34,043 nucleotides of DNA, from assembly GCF_002101785.1 (NCBI RefSeq), contig NZ_LQPJ01000088.1, positions 1 to 34,043 of the forward strand. Direction: 5' to 3'. The notes beneath the pieces were generated by a model that searched no databases, was not told the origin of the DNA, and saw only the letters and a list, made by a program, of their open reading frames with translations. This DNA comes from Mycobacterium palustre. Its GTDB lineage: Bacteria > Actinomycetota > Actinomycetes > Mycobacteriales > Mycobacteriaceae. Positions 8,075 to 16,442 of this stretch are shown piece by piece; the stretch's first letter is position 1, and each line of letters begins with the position of its first letter. Both the position numbers and the translations under genes were made by a program.

Positions 8075-10261
8075 TCAGGCGGGGGCCAGGGCGCGCTCGG
8101 CCAGCAGGCCGATCACCGGCGCCAGGGCCCGGGCGTATTCGAGCGTCACGTGATCGCGGTCGACGTAGACCAGGGCGTTGCCGACGATGGCCGGGCAGCG
8201 ATCGGTGGTGCAGAACAGGTCGGTGAGGTCGGCGTATTGGCCGCCGCCGGCCTGGGTGGCGGCGGCCTCGGCCGCGATGCCGGGCTGGTTGACCGCGCCG
8301 GACCGCCGCGGCGCGCAGGCCGACGCGTCGTCGAGGTGTCCCGACAGGCAGGTCGGCACCGACGTGTGCGGATCCGGGATCGGCCCGAGGACCAGCACCT
8401 GCGCGCCGGTGCCGCGCAGCTGCCGCACCAGGCGGGTCAGGCTGTCGATCCACGCCGGGTCGTAGGACGTGAAACCGGACGGCCAGCCGTAGCGCGAACC
8501 GTAGAGCCGCTTCGCGCTGAGCACGATCAGCCGCGGGCGTTCGGCGCGCAACCGGGTCAGGGTGTCCCCGCGCCAGCGCTCGCACTCGGTGAACTCCCGG
8601 TGCAGGACCGGGTTGGTGATGGGAAGGTCCATCAACGGGCAGGAACCCATGGCCAGCAATTGGACCCGCCAGCGCTGCTGCGCGGCGATTTGCTGGAACG
8701 CCGGAGTCCACATCGCGGCGTTCGAGTCGCCGACCAGGGCCACCGACGTCGGCGAGGCGGCGTCACCCATCGCGCAGTCGGGCTGGCCGCGTTGCAGGGG
8801 CTTGCGCAGGCAGCCGTGGAAGGACATGACATTCTTTTCGGCCGCCGCGCCGGCGAGCGGCGGCGCCAGGTTGGCCGGGACCGCTTGCAGGTCCGCCGAC
8901 GCCGCGACGGCGGCCTGCGCCTGGGCGAATGCGCGCTGGATCGCCGCGTCGTAGGCGTCGACGCCGGAGCCCGGAGGCGGCGGTGCCGCGGTGACGGTCG
9001 GGGTGGTGGCGGGCGGGCCGTGCCCGACGGGGGTGGGCACCGCTAGCAGCAGCGCGGCGCCGACGCAGACGGCGAGGGCGGTGGCGGCGCCGCCCAGCGC
9101 CAGGCTGGCCCGCGGGGAGCGGCGGATCGGTGTGGCGAAGCGCAGCGGGTTTTCCAGCAGGCGCAGGGTGAGCGCGGCCAGCGCGGCGGAGATCGCGGCC
9201 GCGGCCAGCCGGGCGGGCAGGCTTAGGGGGTGGCCCAGCAGCGGCGGGGCCAGCAGCAGCACCGGCCAGTGCCATAGGTACCAGGAGTAGGAGAGCCGTC
9301 CGAGGGCGCGCAGCGGCGGGATCGCCAGGGCGCGGGCGCATCCGTGGGTGGGGGCGGCGGTGCCGGCGCCGATCACCAGCGCCGCGCCCAGCACCGGCAG
9401 CAGCGCGGCCGTTCCCGGGTAGAGGGTGGTGGCGCTCAGCCGGGTGCAGGCGGTCAGGATCAGGGCCAGGCCGGCCCAGCCGGTGAGCGCGGCGGCTCGT
9501 GGCGGCAGCCGGCGCCACCGCCCGGCGGTCAGGGCGATCAGGCCGCCGGCGGCCAGCTGCCAGGCCCGGGTCGGCAACGAGAAGAATGCGGCCGGCGGCA
9601 TCATCGAGGTGATCGCCAGCGACAGCCCGAACGACACGGCCGCGACCAGCGTCAGGACCAGCAGGTACGGGCGCCGCCCGCCGGCAGCCTGGCTTGTAGC
9701 CGCCCCGGTGCGCCGGCGCCACCGACGGATCAGCCAGGCCGTGGCGATGAGCAGCGGCGGCCATACCAGGTAGAACTGCTCCTCGACGCCCAGCGACCAG
9801 TAGTGCTGAAACGGCGACGGCGGCAGCTGACCGCCGAAGTAGTCGACGCCTTGCAGGGTGAACCGGTAGTTGCTGACGTACAGCGCGCTGGCGATGCCGT
9901 CACCCAGCACGCTTCGGGCCTGCAGCGGCGGCAACAGCGCCGCGGCGCCGATCGCGGTGACGATACCCACGGTTGCCGAGGCCGGCAGCAGCCGGCGGGC
10001 GCGCGCGCCGTAGAAGCGGGCCAGCTTGACGGTGCCGGTCGCGCTGGCCTCGCGCCACAGCAGCCCGGTGATCAAAAAGCCGGAGATGACGAAGAACACG
10101 TCGACGCCGACGAACCCGCCGCCCACCCCGGGCACGTCGGCGTGGAACAAAACCACGGCCAGCACCGCCACCGCGCGCAAACCCTCGATGTCGGCGCGGA
10201 ACCGCGGCCGCTCGCCGCGCCGCTCCCGCGCTTCGTCAGCGCCGACAAACGTCTCAACCAT
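8075..10261 (-). CDS. Acyltransferase-3 / SGNH O-acyltransferase A (OafA type)
   Basis: Integral-membrane O-acyltransferase expected to acylate or acetylate sugar hydroxyls. The N-terminal acyltransferase-3 domain has about ten hydrophobic segments, with RADIEGLRAVAVLAVVLFH (His40) and FFVISGFLITG. The C-terminal extracytoplasmic SGNH domain starts near residue 440. Block I is LVGDSNAAMW with Ser513 (GDSN, where its neighbour has GDSH), and block V is VYVDRDHVTLEY with the Asp-x-x-His pair. Length is 728 residues from ATG 10261. That ATG overlaps the stop of the upstream acyltransferase by 8 bases, so I prefer it to the longer open frame reaching 10321. The two genes form a minus-strand pair. 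Its C-terminal segment is almost identical to that of acyltransferase B. Confidence 0.92.
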   Translation of the reverse strand: MVETFVGADEARERRGERPRFRADIEGLRAVAVLAVVLFHADVPGVGGGFVGVDVFFVISGFLITGLLWREASATGTVKLARFYGARARRLLPASATVGIVTAIGAAALLPPLQARSVLGDGIASALYVSNYRFTLQGVDYFGGQLPPSPFQHYWSLGVEEQFYLVWPPLLIATAWLIRRWRRRTGAATSQAAGGRRPYLLVLTLVAAVSFGLSLAITSMMPPAAFFSLPTRAWQLAAGGLIALTAGRWRRLPPRAAALTGWAGLALILTACTRLSATTLYPGTAALLPVLGAALVIGAGTAAPTHGCARALAIPPLRALGRLSYSWYLWHWPVLLLAPPLLGHPLSLPARLAAAAISAALAALTLRLLENPLRFATPIRRSPRASLALGGAATALAVCVGAALLLAVPTPVGHGPPATTPTVTAAPPPPGSGVDAYDAAIQRAFAQAQAAVAASADLQAVPANLAPPLAGAAAEKNVMSFHGCLRKPLQRGQPDCAMGDAASPTSVALVGDSNAAMWTPAFQQIAAQQRWRVQLLAMGSCPLMDLPITNPVLHREFTECERWRGDTLTRLRAERPRLIVLSAKRLYGSRYGWPSGFTSYDPAWIDSLTRLVRQLRGTGAQVLVLGPIPDPHTSVPTCLSGHLDDASACAPRRSGAVNQPGIAAEAAATQAGGGQYADLTDLFCTTDRCPAIVGNALVYVDRDHVTLEYARALAPVIGLLAERALAPA

Positions 10262-12458
10262 GGGCAAGCGCACGGTCGGCCAAGGCCCCGATCGCCGGCG
10301 CCAGCAACCGAGAGTATTCAAGTGTCAGGTGCGCCTCGTCGACGTAGACCAGGGTGTTGCCGACGATGACGGGGCAGCGGCTCGCGGTGCAGAACAGCTC
10401 GGTGAGGTCGGTGTATTGGCCGCCGCCGGCCTGGGTGGCGGCGGCTTCGGCCGCGATGCCGGGCTGGTTGACCGCGGCGGACCGCCGCGGCGCGCAGGCC
10501 GACGCGTCGTCGAGGTGTCCCGACAGGCAGGTCGGCACCGACGTGTGCGGATCCGGGATCGGCCCGAGCACCAGCACCTGGGCGCCGGTGGCGCGCAGCT
10601 GCTGCACCAGGCGGGTCAGGCCGTCGATCCACGCCGGGTCGTACGACGTGAAACCCGACAGCCAGCCGTTGGCGTTGCCGTTGCCGTACCCGCGCCACAG
10701 GCTCAGGGCGATCAGCCGAGGATGCTCGGCGCGCAGGCGGGAAATGATCTGGCCGCGCCATTGCTCGCAATGCTCGAAGCGTTCGACCAAGCCACTGAAG
10801 AGGTGGCTGGTGATGGGCAGGTCCGCCAGCGGGCATGCGCCCTTCGCCAGGGTTTCCAGCCGCCAATGCCGCTGGGTGGCGACCTCCCGAAACGCCGGGT
10901 TCCACATGGCGGCGTGTGAATCGCCGACCAGGGCCACCGTCGTCGGCGAGGCGGTGTCGCCGGACGCGCACTCGGGCTGTCCGCTTTGGAAAGGCTCGCG
11001 CAGGCAGCCGTTGAGCAACATCGCCTTGAGTTCGGCCGCCACGCCGGCGAGCGGCGGGTTCAGGTTGGAGGGGACCGCTCGCAGGTCGGCCGACGCCGCG
11101 ACGGCGGCCTGCGCCTGGGCGAACGCGCGCTGCACCGTCGCGTCGTAGGCGTCGATGCCCGAGCCGCTTGGCGCGGGCGCGGCGACGATGGTCAGCGCCG
11201 CCGCAGGCGCGCCGCGCCCGACCGGGACGGGCACCGCTCCGAGCAGGGCAACCCCCACGCAGGCCGCCAACGCGCTGGCCGCCCCGCCGACCGCCAGGCT
11301 GGCCAGGGGAGACCGGCGCAGCGGAGCGGCGAATCGCAACGGGTTCTCGATGAACCGCAGGGTGAGAGCCGCGATCGCGCCCGATAGGAGGACGATCGCC
11401 AACTTGGCGGCAAGCCCCACGGGGTGGCCCAGCCATGCCGGTATCAGGACCAGCATCGGCCAGTGCCACAGGTACCACGCGTACGACAGCCGGCCCGTCG
11501 CCCGCATCGGTGCCGTCGCCAGGATGCGGCCGCATCCCTGCGTCGGGGTCGCGCAGCCCGCGCCGATCACCAGCGCCGCGCCCAGCACCGGCAACAGCGC
11601 GGCGGTGCCCGGATAGGGAGTTCTCGCGGTCAGTTCGTTGCAGGCCAGCAGGATCGCCCCCAGCCCCAGCCACCCCGCGACCACCGCAACCCGCGGCGGC
11701 AGCCGGCGCCACTGGCCTGCGGTCAGGGCCACCAGGGCGCCGACCGGGAAATCCCAGGCCCGGGTGGGTAGCGAAAAGTACGCCACGGCGGGCATCACGT
11801 GGGTGATTACCAGCGAGAGGGCAAACGACGTCGCCGCGACCAGCGCGAAGACCACCAGGTAGGGGCGTTTGGGCAAGGACGCCGCGGTTTTGGGGCGCCT
11901 GCGCACGAGCCGGGAGAGCCAGGCGATGCCGACGATCAGAATCGGCCACAGCAGGTAGAACTGCTCTTCGACGCCCAGGGTCCAGTAATGCTGGAACGGC
12001 GAGGGCGGCAGGTGCCCGCCGAAGTAGTGGGCGCCCTCGGCGATGAACCAAAAGTTGGGGACGTACAACGCGCTCGCGATGCCGTCGAGGACGGCCCGGT
12101 TGGCCTGCAAGGGGGGCAACAGGAAAGCCGAGGCGATCACGGTGACGACGCCGACCGTCGCCGCCGCCGGCAGCAGTCGGCGGGCCCGGCCCCCGTAAAA
12201 GCGGCCAAGCCGGAGGGCGCCGGTGCCGCTCACCTCGCGCCAGAGTTGCCCGGTGATCAGAAAACCCGAGATCACGAAGAACACGTCCGGTCCGACGAAC
12301 CCGCCACCCAACCCGGGCACCTCGGCGTGAAAGCCGAGAATCGCGAGCACCGAGACGGCACGCAAGCCCTCGACGTCCGGGCGGAACTCGTTGCGGGGCG
12401 AGCGCGGCCGCGCGACTTCCTCGGTAGGGCTAACGCTGTCGGCCTGGCGCAAGATCAC
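10254..12458 (-). CDS. Acyltransferase-3 / SGNH O-acyltransferase B (OafA type)
   Basis: Paralogue of acyltransferase A and first gene of the minus-strand pair. The membrane domain starts FRPDVEGLRAVSVLAILGFH (His44). The SGNH domain carries LVGDSHAAMW with Ser514 and VYVDEAHLTLEY with the Asp-x-x-His pair. The GTG start at 12458 follows a CAGGTAGG stretch, and the ATG of acyltransferase A lies inside its final codons. Length 734 residues. Its promoter region includes an extended -10 (12495-12503) within the shared 21-bp motif. Having two copies suggests two acylation positions or two acyl donors on the glycan; this is inference. OafA-type enzymes usually move acetyl groups, but longer acyl groups are possible. 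Confidence 0.92.
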   Translation of the reverse strand: MILRQADSVSPTEEVARPRSPRNEFRPDVEGLRAVSVLAILGFHAEVPGLGGGFVGPDVFFVISGFLITGQLWREVSGTGALRLGRFYGGRARRLLPAAATVGVVTVIASAFLLPPLQANRAVLDGIASALYVPNFWFIAEGAHYFGGHLPPSPFQHYWTLGVEEQFYLLWPILIVGIAWLSRLVRRRPKTAASLPKRPYLVVFALVAATSFALSLVITHVMPAVAYFSLPTRAWDFPVGALVALTAGQWRRLPPRVAVVAGWLGLGAILLACNELTARTPYPGTAALLPVLGAALVIGAGCATPTQGCGRILATAPMRATGRLSYAWYLWHWPMLVLIPAWLGHPVGLAAKLAIVLLSGAIAALTLRFIENPLRFAAPLRRSPLASLAVGGAASALAACVGVALLGAVPVPVGRGAPAAALTIVAAPAPSGSGIDAYDATVQRAFAQAQAAVAASADLRAVPSNLNPPLAGVAAELKAMLLNGCLREPFQSGQPECASGDTASPTTVALVGDSHAAMWNPAFREVATQRHWRLETLAKGACPLADLPITSHLFSGLVERFEHCEQWRGQIISRLRAEHPRLIALSLWRGYGNGNANGWLSGFTSYDPAWIDGLTRLVQQLRATGAQVLVLGPIPDPHTSVPTCLSGHLDDASACAPRRSAAVNQPGIAAEAAATQAGGGQYTDLTELFCTASRCPVIVGNTLVYVDEAHLTLEYSRLLAPAIGALADRALAHG

Positions 12459-12494
12459 CTACCTGGTAAGAGGGCGCGCTCTTGGAATCGCCGA

Positions 12495-12516
12495 ATTATT
12501 ACACACCCGTCCAACA
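12495..12516 (-). promoter_or_regulatory. Acyltransferase promoter: extended -10 inside the shared 21-bp motif
   Basis: On the minus strand 12503-12495 reads TGTAATAAT, an extended -10 (TG-n-AATAAT), about 37 bases before the GTG of acyltransferase B. On the plus strand 12496-12516 is copy 3 of the cluster motif, TATTACAC-(4)-GTCCAACA. The 34-base block 12483-12516 matches 15176-15209, upstream of the talose-type epimerase, at 28 of 34 positions by my count. No clear -35 is visible. Confidence 0.5.
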
Positions 12517-12613
12517 CTTCCGTCCATCACTTCTTCGGCCGAACCGGAGCCGATCCGCCGCCGGCCCGCTATTGCACACTTGCCCAAGAAATCGGCAGCT
12601 TTCGGGCGGGCGC

Positions 12614-12704
12614 CGGGTTATGCTGCGGGCGGCTGAGCCAGGGTGCGGGGCCGCCGCTTTCATTCCGCAGGATGCGCAGGGGAAGTGAGAGGTCAGGATC
12701 CGCG
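12614..12704 (+). promoter_or_regulatory. Upstream region of glycosyltransferase 3, homologous to that of glycosyltransferase 4
   Basis: Contains the -10-like TATGCT at 12619-12624 within CGGGTTATGCTGC, followed by GGGCGGCTGAGCC. Almost the same string precedes glycosyltransferase 4 at 18222-18250, with TATGCT at 18226-18231. Both leaders end in a near-identical stretch, GTGA-AGG--AGG-TCCGCG, just before the ATG. This indicates duplication of the gene with its promoter. No convincing -35 is seen. Confidence 0.45.
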
Positions 12705-13994
12705 ATGAAGTTTGTGCTGGCGAACTGGGGCACCCGGGGCGAGGTCGAACCGTACGTCACCGTGGGCCGGGAGTTGGTGCGCCGCGGGCACGAAGTGCAC
12801 ATGGCCGTCGCGCCCGAAATGGTCGACTTCGTCGAGTCGGCCGGGCCCGCCGCGGTCGCCTACGGACCGGACCTGAAGGTCATCCTGGACCCGCACCGCG
12901 ACTTCTGGACGTATTTCTTCGGCAACCCCTGGAAAGTTCGGGAGTTGGGCAGGATGTGGCGCGAAGTTTCGGAGCCGCTCACCCGGTGCCGGCGGGAGGT
13001 CAGCAGGACGCTGGCGTCGCTGGCCGAGGGGGCCGACCTGTTGCTCACCGGGATGAACTACGAGGACACCGCCGCCAACGTCGCGGAGTATCGCGGCATC
13101 CCGTTGGTCACCCTGCACATCTTCCCGTGGCGGGCCAACGGCCGGCTCCTGCCACTCCTGCCGCCGCCACTGGGGCGCGCCGCGATGACGGCGTTCGAGT
13201 GGCTGTCCTGGCGCGGGCCGAAGAAGGTCGAGGACGAGCAGCGCCGCGAGCTGGGCCTGCCGGCCGCCACGAGTCCCTGGACGCGCCGGATCGCCGAACG
13301 CGGGTCGCTGGAGATCCAGGCCTACGACGAGGTGTGCTACCCCGGCCTGGCGGCCGAATGGGCGCACTGGAACGGGCAGCGGCCGCCCAAACGGCCCTTC
13401 GTGGGCGCGCTGACCATGGAGTTGCCCACGGACACCGACGACGAGGTCGCGTCGTGGATCGCCGCGGGGAAACCGCCGATTTGCTTCGGCTTCGGCAGCG
13501 TCGGCGTCGAATCCGCGACCGACACGCTCGCCATGATCGGCGCGGCGTGCGCCGAGTTGGGGGAGCGGGCGTTGATCTGCGCGGCCGGGACCGACTTCAG
13601 CGGCGTCTCCCACCTCGACCACGTCAAGGTGGTGGGCGTGATGAATTACGCCGCGGCCCTTCCCGCCTGCCGCGCTTTCGTTCACCACGGCGGCGCCGGC
13701 ACCACCAACGCGGGCCTGCGCGCCGGCCTGCCCACCCTGATCCTGTGGACCCTGCCCGACCAGGGGGCCTGGGCGGCCCGCGTCAAGCGGCTGAAGGTGG
13801 GTACCGGGCGGCGCTTCGCGGCGACCACTCGCGAATCGTTGCTGGCGGATTTGCGCGTGGTCCTGGCCCCGCAGTGCCTCACCCGGGCCCGCGAACTGGC
13901 CTCCCGGATGACCACCGCCGCCGAAAGCGTCGCGGCGGCCGCCGATCTGGTGGAAGATTTCGCCCGCCTCGGGCGGGTCGGGCGCGCCGGCTGA
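12705..13994 (+). CDS. GPL-type glycosyltransferase 3 (GT-B fold)
   Basis: Third paralogue, 429 residues, starting MKFVLANWGTRGEVEPYVTVGREL. The donor-binding loop [19 protein letters not shown] and the following LWTLPDQ are intact. The frame is open far upstream, but the ATG at 12705 matches the start of the paralogues exactly and follows a GGGGAAGTGAGAGG purine-rich leader. It stands alone on its strand, between the divergent acyltransferase pair and a convergent epimerase gene, so it probably has its own promoter. Its upstream region is shared with glycosyltransferase 4, suggesting they are the closest pair by origin. Donor and acceptor are unknown. Confidence 0.93.
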   Translation: MKFVLANWGTRGEVEPYVTVGRELVRRGHEVHMAVAPEMVDFVESAGPAAVAYGPDLKVILDPHRDFWTYFFGNPWKVRELGRMWREVSEPLTRCRREVSRTLASLAEGADLLLTGMNYEDTAANVAEYRGIPLVTLHIFPWRANGRLLPLLPPPLGRAAMTAFEWLSWRGPKKVEDEQRRELGLPAATSPWTRRIAERGSLEIQAYDEVCYPGLAAEWAHWNGQRPPKRPFVGALTMELPTDTDDEVASWIAAGKPPICFGFGSVGVESATDTLAMIGAACAELGERALICAAGTDFSGVSHLDHVKVVGVMNYAAALPACRAFVHHGGAGTTNAGLRAGLPTLILWTLPDQGAWAARVKRLKVGTGRRFAATTRESLLADLRVVLAPQCLTRARELASRMTTAAESVAAAADLVEDFARLGRVGRAG

Positions 13995-14013
13995 TCGGCG
14001 ACGGCGCCCAGTC

Positions 14014-15120
14014 CTACGTCAGGGCGGCGGTCGCCTGCAGGTGGGCGCTTGGCGCGACGCGGGATTCGGCCCGCTCGGCGATCCAGGCGAGCAGTGCTCG
14101 CAGGCCGTCGGCAAGCGTCACCTTCGGGCGCCAGCCAAGCTCGAGCTTCGCCGCCTCGATGTCGCATCTCGCGGCGCGCACGTCACCGTCGCGGAATTTC
14201 CCGACCACGGTCGGTTCGGGGGCATCACAGATTGCGGCGATCTGGCGGGCCAGCTCGTGAATGGTGGTGGGAACCCCCGAGCCGATGTCGAGGCAGCGTG
14301 AACCGGGTGCCTCGATCGCGGCGAACAGCGCGTCGACGACGTCGTCGATGTAGACGAAATCGCGCACGATTCGGCCGTCCTCGTAGACCTCCAACGCGCG
14401 CCGCTCGCGGGCCAGGCGCGCGAACAGGGCGACGATTCCGGTGTAGGAATTCGTCAGCGACTGGCCCGGCCCGTACACGTTCTGCAGGCGCAGCACGCTG
14501 AGTCGGGCGTCATGCGCCGCCGCCCAGGCGCCCAGGATCTGCTCCTGGGCGAGCTTGGTCGCGGCATAGATGTTGGTCGGCCGCGGCTCGGTTCGGTCGG
14601 CGCGGCTCGCAAGCGGGACCGCGGGTCCGCCCGTGGGGGCCTGCGGATCCCAGATCCCGGCCAGCAGCTGCGCGTGGCTGCGGGGCTGCGGGTAAAAGGT
14701 CACCGAGCCGCACCGCCACGCGCCCTCGCCGTAGACGGCCCGCGACGACGCCAATACCAGCTGGTCAGGCGCGTGCGCCGAGCGGCCGAGGGCATCGAGT
14801 AGTTGGGTCGTCCCCACCACGTTGACCGAGCCGTGGCGCGTCGCCTCGGACAGCGACTGCGCCGTTCCCGTCTCGGCGGCCAGATGAACCACCTGCGTCG
14901 GCCGAAACAACCGGAGCACGGCGTCCCAATCCGGTGCGTGGGTGACATCCCCGGTGAACAACCGCACCGATGGCGGCAGGTCGATCGCGTCGTGACCGGC
15001 ATGCACCTGCGGATGCAGGACGTCCATCACGGCCACGTCGTAACCCGCTCCGACAAGGCGGCGCGCAAGCGCGGACCCGATGAATCCAGCCCCCCCGGTG
15101 ATGAGCACGGATTTCAACAC
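14014..15120 (-). CDS. NAD-dependent epimerase, probably dTDP-L-rhamnose 4-epimerase (6-deoxytalose formation)
   Basis: Extended SDR, 368 residues. NAD motif ITGGAGFIG at residues 7-15; active-site Ser125/Ser126, Tyr185 and Lys189 (NIYAATK). The segment LRLQNVYGPGQSLTNSYTGI, then EDGRIVRDFVYIDDVV, closely resembles dTDP-rhamnose 4-epimerases (Tll/WbiB type) as I remember them. These make dTDP-6-deoxy-L-talose, the sugar attached to allo-threonine in GPLs, which fits the locus. A generic nucleotide-sugar epimerase is the fallback. GTG 15120 was chosen because GGAGG lies 9 bases upstream and the Rossmann fold begins immediately after. The frame continues upstream to 15210 but passes through the promoter motif. 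Confidence 0.85.
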   Translation of the reverse strand: MLKSVLITGGAGFIGSALARRLVGAGYDVAVMDVLHPQVHAGHDAIDLPPSVRLFTGDVTHAPDWDAVLRLFRPTQVVHLAAETGTAQSLSEATRHGSVNVVGTTQLLDALGRSAHAPDQLVLASSRAVYGEGAWRCGSVTFYPQPRSHAQLLAGIWDPQAPTGGPAVPLASRADRTEPRPTNIYAATKLAQEQILGAWAAAHDARLSVLRLQNVYGPGQSLTNSYTGIVALFARLARERRALEVYEDGRIVRDFVYIDDVVDALFAAIEAPGSRCLDIGSGVPTTIHELARQIAAICDAPEPTVVGKFRDGDVRAARCDIEAAKLELGWRPKVTLADGLRALLAWIAERAESRVAPSAHLQATAALT

Positions 15121-15175
15121 CAACAGACGCCTCCGGTTTCTTCGACCCCCGCGCCCGGTTAAGGGCGCGCGTGCA

Positions 15176-15209
15176 TCGAATCGAGGCATTATCACACACC
15201 TGTCCAACA
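15176..15209. promoter_or_regulatory. Divergent regulatory block with the 21-bp motif between the epimerase and the membrane methyltransferase
   Basis: Copy 4 of the motif is 15189-15209, TATCACAC-(4)-GTCCAACA. Read on the minus strand, 15196-15188 is TGTGATAAT, an extended -10 (TG-n-GATAAT) about 68 bases before the epimerase GTG. The block also lies 82 bases before the plus-strand methyltransferase start, so it could serve both genes. A partial palindrome, CCAACAAGTTGG, overlaps its end at 15204-15215. Confidence 0.5.
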
Positions 15210-15290
15210 AGTTGGTATGTTGTCGGCTCGAGAGCCTGTGACTCCCCGGCTGTCGGGACGCGGACGGAAGGCGGTCTGAAGGTTGGCCTG

Positions 15291-16397
15291 GTGGTCATAA
15301 TCGGCACGCGGCCGGTCGACAAAACGAGCCTTCATCGGATCTGGAAAGCGATCCTCGTCGGCACCGCGCTCGTCGTCGCCGCGGTGTGTTTTCTCGCGCC
15401 GATCGTCTTCGTCGTGATCGGCCTGTTCTTCGGGTTGCTCCTGTGCGCGCGCGTCGCTTATCGGGACCGGGACCGCTTCATTCCGAACCTGTACTCGCGG
15501 GACACCCGGACCTACGACGAGGAGTATCGATCGTTCATCGGCCGCACGGTTGCGGACCTGCGTGGCTGCCGGATCGGCGGCCACACGTTGCTATGGGAAG
15601 CGGCGCGCCTGCCGCCGTGCCGCGGCGATTCCGACGAACTGCTGCTCGATCTGGGGGTCTGGATCGGCTGGTCGACGCGGCTGATCTGCGACGCTTCGGG
15701 CCGCAAAGTCTACGGGTTTGACACGTTCGAGGGCCTGGTCGAAGACTGGCAGATCGACGATCAGGCCGTCATCAAGCGTGGGACCTTTTCGCTGGCGGAA
15801 CCGTTGGCCCAACGCTTCATCGCCGACACCGGCGTGAGCCTGCGCGGTGGGGTCCCCGACGCGCTCGGCCGTGACGTGGAGTTCGTCAGGGGAAGCACGT
15901 ACCAGACGCTGGCCCCGTTCCTGGGCGGGCGGCCGGGCGCCACGATCCGGCTCTTCCACATGGACCTCGATACCTACGAAAGCTGCCTGCACGCGCTGGA
16001 GACCTGCCGGGATCGGTTTGCGCCGGGATCGATCCTGGTCTTCGACGAGTACCTGGTCACCAACGGCGAAATGCTGGCCTTCTACGAGTTCCAGCGCAAA
16101 TACGAGCTGGAATTTCGCTACCGGGCCTGGGGCCTGGAGGCGTGGGAGATGAACATCGAGATGGTCACCTCGCGTCGCCGGCGGTTCCTGTACAGCCTGG
16201 TCATGATCGCCTTGTACTGGTCGAAGGGCGACGGCAGCTACGCCTGGGCATTCTTCCGCAGGAGATTCTGGCGATTCTGGTTGGGCGCGCCGTGGGGCGA
16301 CATCTTGTTCATGCTCGGGGCCGCGGGACAACGCAAGTCGGTCAGCCTCGAAATCACCGGTTTGGGCAAGCTCGATCCAAGCCGCCGCGACCGGTGA
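15291..16397 (+). CDS. Membrane-anchored TylF-like SAM-dependent methyltransferase
   Basis: About 368 residues. A strongly hydrophobic segment at roughly residues 20-52 (ILVGTALVVAAVC, then IVFVVIGLFFGLLLC) could form one long or two short membrane passes. The catalytic domain follows, with LLLDLGVWIGWST (Asp120) as SAM motif, HMDLDTYES (Asp225, Asp227) and VFDEYL. These match the TylF pattern of an acidic pair followed by a second acidic motif. The C-terminal part is rich in Arg, Trp and Phe (FFRRRFWRFWLGAPWGDILFML) and may lie on the membrane. The start is uncertain: GTG 15291 follows an AAGG, while the frame is open back to GTG 15171, which would include the promoter motif. Sugar O-methylation at the membrane is inferred. 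Confidence 0.8.
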   Translation: MVIIGTRPVDKTSLHRIWKAILVGTALVVAAVCFLAPIVFVVIGLFFGLLLCARVAYRDRDRFIPNLYSRDTRTYDEEYRSFIGRTVADLRGCRIGGHTLLWEAARLPPCRGDSDELLLDLGVWIGWSTRLICDASGRKVYGFDTFEGLVEDWQIDDQAVIKRGTFSLAEPLAQRFIADTGVSLRGGVPDALGRDVEFVRGSTYQTLAPFLGGRPGATIRLFHMDLDTYESCLHALETCRDRFAPGSILVFDEYLVTNGEMLAFYEFQRKYELEFRYRAWGLEAWEMNIEMVTSRRRRFLYSLVMIALYWSKGDGSYAWAFFRRRFWRFWLGAPWGDILFMLGAAGQRKSVSLEITGLGKLDPSRRDR

Positions 16398-16407
16398 TCG
16401 CGGGCCC

Positions 16408-16428
16408 TTGTCAGACATGTGTTCAATG
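16408..16428 (+). promoter_or_regulatory. Shared 21-bp cluster motif upstream of the small methyltransferase
   Basis: Copy 5: TGTCAGAC-(4)-GTTCAATG. It shares ACATGTGT-CAATGG with copy 1 at 131-151, so these two form a subclass. It ends 14 bases before the GTG at 16443, with the ribosome site GGGAAGGA in between. An upstream in-frame GTG at 16419 lies within the motif and is disfavoured for that reason. Confidence 0.55.
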
Positions 16429-16442
16429 GGAAGGATCGTCGC

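Noticed and set aside
8067..8083. CCCGC/GCGGG hairpin as a terminator between glycosyltransferase 2 and acyltransferase A
   Set aside because: Only five pairs with a seven-base loop, and it overlaps the acyltransferase stop codon. It is too weak to list as a feature.
15204..15215. CCAACAAGTTGG as a third KstR-like operator
   Set aside because: The palindrome is perfect in the core, but the flanking position that should be A in TNNAACNNGTTNNA is T. It overlaps the 21-bp motif, so its similarity is probably a by-product of that.
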